A stretch of DNA of 29,209 nt from a virus. A model generated the notes under the pieces. The model made no database searches. It saw nothing but the letters and a program-made list of their open reading frames with translations, and had not been told where the DNA came from. Each line of letters begins with the position of its first letter. The first letter of the stretch is position 1. Shown here in pieces: positions 28,191-29,209 of this stretch. The position numbers and the translations under genes were made by a program. The DNA lies in IMG/VR virus record IMGVR_UViG_3300005913_000056, positions 1-29,209 of that record, one strand, 5' to 3'.

Positions 28191-28224
28191 ATACGCATAA
28201 ACCAAATAAAACTAAGGAAGAAAA

Positions 28225-28611
28225 ATGAGCAGTATTGAGATAAGTAATTTTGAGAAGGTCGGTGACTTTATGGAGGCTTTCGGTCAGGAAGTTCTTGTCG
28301 AACCAGTCTTCCCAGACTTTAACCTAGCGGCCTTGCGCCTTGATCTAATTGAAGAAGAAGTACAGGAGTTACGTGATGGACTTGGAAAAGGTAGTTTACT
28401 TGAAGTTGCAGATGCACTTACAGACATACTCTACGTTGTATACGGAGCTGGGCACTCCTTTGGCATTGATCTCGATGATTGCTTTAACGAAGTTCATCGC
28501 TCTAACATGACCAAACTTGGTGAAGACGGACGCCCTATGTACCGTGACGATGGCAAAGTAATGAAAGGCCCTGGGTACGAAGAACCCAACCTTCTACCCT
28601 TTGTGGAATAG
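28225..28611 (+). CDS. MazG-like nucleotide pyrophosphohydrolase
   Basis: 128-residue all-alpha NTP pyrophosphohydrolase. Metal-binding signature: E45-x2-E48 in E-E-E-V-Q-E-L, then E60-x2-D63 and D67 in E-V-A-D-A-L-T-D-I-L-Y. The tail R-S-N-M-T-K-L-G-E-D-G-R-P is typical of phage and HisE-like members. It may hydrolyse dNTPs or lower alarmone levels; the substrate is not shown by sequence. AAGGAAG precedes ATG 28225. Confidence 0.92.
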   Translation: MSSIEISNFEKVGDFMEAFGQEVLVEPVFPDFNLAALRLDLIEEEVQELRDGLGKGSLLEVADALTDILYVVYGAGHSFGIDLDDCFNEVHRSNMTKLGEDGRPMYRDDGKVMKGPGYEEPNLLPFVE

Positions 28612-28613
28612 TC

Positions 28614-28727
28614 ATGGAGTATCAACAGCTCACGGAGCAACTGGAGTTTGACTTTGGGCAAACACTGTCATATCCCCCAACCTCTAACTACTGGGACTGT
28701 TATAAGTTAAGAAAACCTTTACACTAA
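28614..28727 (+). CDS. 37-residue hypothetical protein
   Basis: Short frame right after the MazG-like gene: M-E-Y-Q-Q-L-T-E-Q-L-E-F-D-F and a Pro/Tyr-rich end. Weak ribosome site (TGGAATAG). Plausible small phage protein of unknown role. Confidence 0.45.
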   Translation: MEYQQLTEQLEFDFGQTLSYPPTSNYWDCYKLRKPLH

Positions 28728-28748
28728 ATAAACTCAAGGAACTAAACA

Positions 28749-28925
28749 ATGTTTGATAAATTTAAAGAAATAGAAGAGAAGCAAGAGTTTGAACTGCTTG
28801 AAAATGGTTATGTTTTGCGTGTCAATGGTCGTGATCAGAACGATAGTTGGTTACAGCAAGCATTCATCTTTACTACTTTGCAGGACTTATTCGCTGCTAT
28901 AGATGAGTTGGGACAGCTACGATGA
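28749..28925 (+). CDS. Small hypothetical protein
   Basis: 58 residues with AAGGA seven to eight bases before ATG 28749. Charged N-terminus (F-K-E-I-E-E-K-Q-E-F-E-L-L), then V-L-R-V-N-G-R and an F-x-T-L-Q-D-L-F helix. The stop overlaps the next ATG. Confidence 0.68.
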   Translation: MFDKFKEIEEKQEFELLENGYVLRVNGRDQNDSWLQQAFIFTTLQDLFAAIDELGQLR

Positions 28926-29188
28926 AGAAAGTACTGGTAGAGACAATTTATACTTTTAAGCACAGCTATCTCTGTGAAATTCCTGACGAGTCTCCATCTG
29001 AGTGGGCTATGGATATAGTTACTATGGAAGATGCAGAAGAGTTTACGCAGGAAGGGTTAGGTGAGACAATCTTAGGATATCGAGTAGTAACTGATGAAGA
29101 AGCCTGCGACTACTATAATAAGATCAACACGCTCTTCCCCTTAGCGAGTTGTGAGAGGTTTATGACCCCGTGGAGCTGTGATGAATAA
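28922..29188 (+). CDS. Conserved phage protein, acidic, unknown function
   Basis: 88 residues: Y-T-F-K-H-S-Y-L-C-E-I-P, W-A-M-D-I-V-T-M-E-D-A-E-E-F, L-G-E-T-I-L-G-Y-R-V-V and F-M-T-P-W at the end. I recognise the R-V-V ... F-x-T-P-W pattern from recurrent phage proteins. It overlaps the previous gene (ATGA). Function unknown. Confidence 0.78.
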   Translation: MKKVLVETIYTFKHSYLCEIPDESPSEWAMDIVTMEDAEEFTQEGLGETILGYRVVTDEEACDYYNKINTLFPLASCERFMTPWSCDE

Positions 29189-29209
29189 TGATACAATTGC
29201 TGGTGGATG
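29188..29209 (+). CDS. Start of a further gene, cut by the window end
   Basis: An ATG at 29188 shares TAATG with the previous stop, the junction type used elsewhere here, and stays open to the edge. An ATG at 29181 in another frame is the alternative. Too short to assign. Confidence 0.35.

Noticed and set aside
1-29209. CRISPR array or insertion sequence
   Set aside because: No regularly spaced direct repeats, no transposase and no terminal inverted repeats seen. The repeated elements are promoters and gene paralogues.

Overview
The window is one contiguous piece of a tailed double-stranded DNA phage genome, most likely virulent. It holds almost no non-coding DNA, genes overlap through ATGA/TAATG junctions, and it carries a phage replication set (family A DNA polymerase, TOPRIM primase, DnaB-like helicase, single-strand binding protein, SbcC/SbcD pair, UvsW-like helicase, split NAD-dependent ligase) plus PhoH, ThyX, MazG-type and glutaredoxin genes. 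No integrase, lysogeny module or structural gene is visible. The gene mix (PhoH, ThyX, MazG, ribosomal protein bS21, IscU/IscA, many small phage-only families) resembles phages of marine Pseudomonadota. The host cannot be named from the sequence, but it must use a sigma-70-type promoter code, because every promoter is close to the textbook consensus and no phage RNA polymerase is present.

Layout. A divergent control region at about 21.17-21.37 kb splits the window. Everything to its left is read leftward (- strand), everything to its right rightward (+ strand). From the control region leftward: small early genes and glutaredoxin; a lysis cassette (small membrane protein, GH24 endolysin, inner and outer spanins); IscU and IscA; a phage protein that appears to start at AUC; a GIY-YIG nuclease, ThyX, a dATP/dGTP pyrophosphohydrolase-type protein, a DNA-binding protein and a CoiA-like nuclease; HTH proteins, a PC4-like protein and the two halves of the ligase; then helicase, primase, polymerase, PhoH, UvsW-like helicase, SSB, SbcD and SbcC (cut by the window edge).

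Rightward from the control region: a probably leaderless Myb/SANT-like regulator, a bS21 homologue, an HExxH protein, then about 25 small genes of mostly unknown function. Several of these are paralogous pairs, followed by BPSL0761-like, DUF1289-like and MazG-like proteins.

Regulation. I count 14 promoters of nearly one sequence (A-rich tract, TTCTTGACA, 17 bp, TATAAT), nine leftward and five rightward. Several are fused to the stop codon of the preceding gene. Two intrinsic terminators lie directly downstream of the two larger HTH proteins.

Most notable: a candidate +1 frameshift at a UCC-UGA-U site near 27.61 kb, a probable AUC start codon near 18.18 kb, a phage bS21, and an IscU that keeps all three cluster cysteines and the HscA-binding LPPVK motif.
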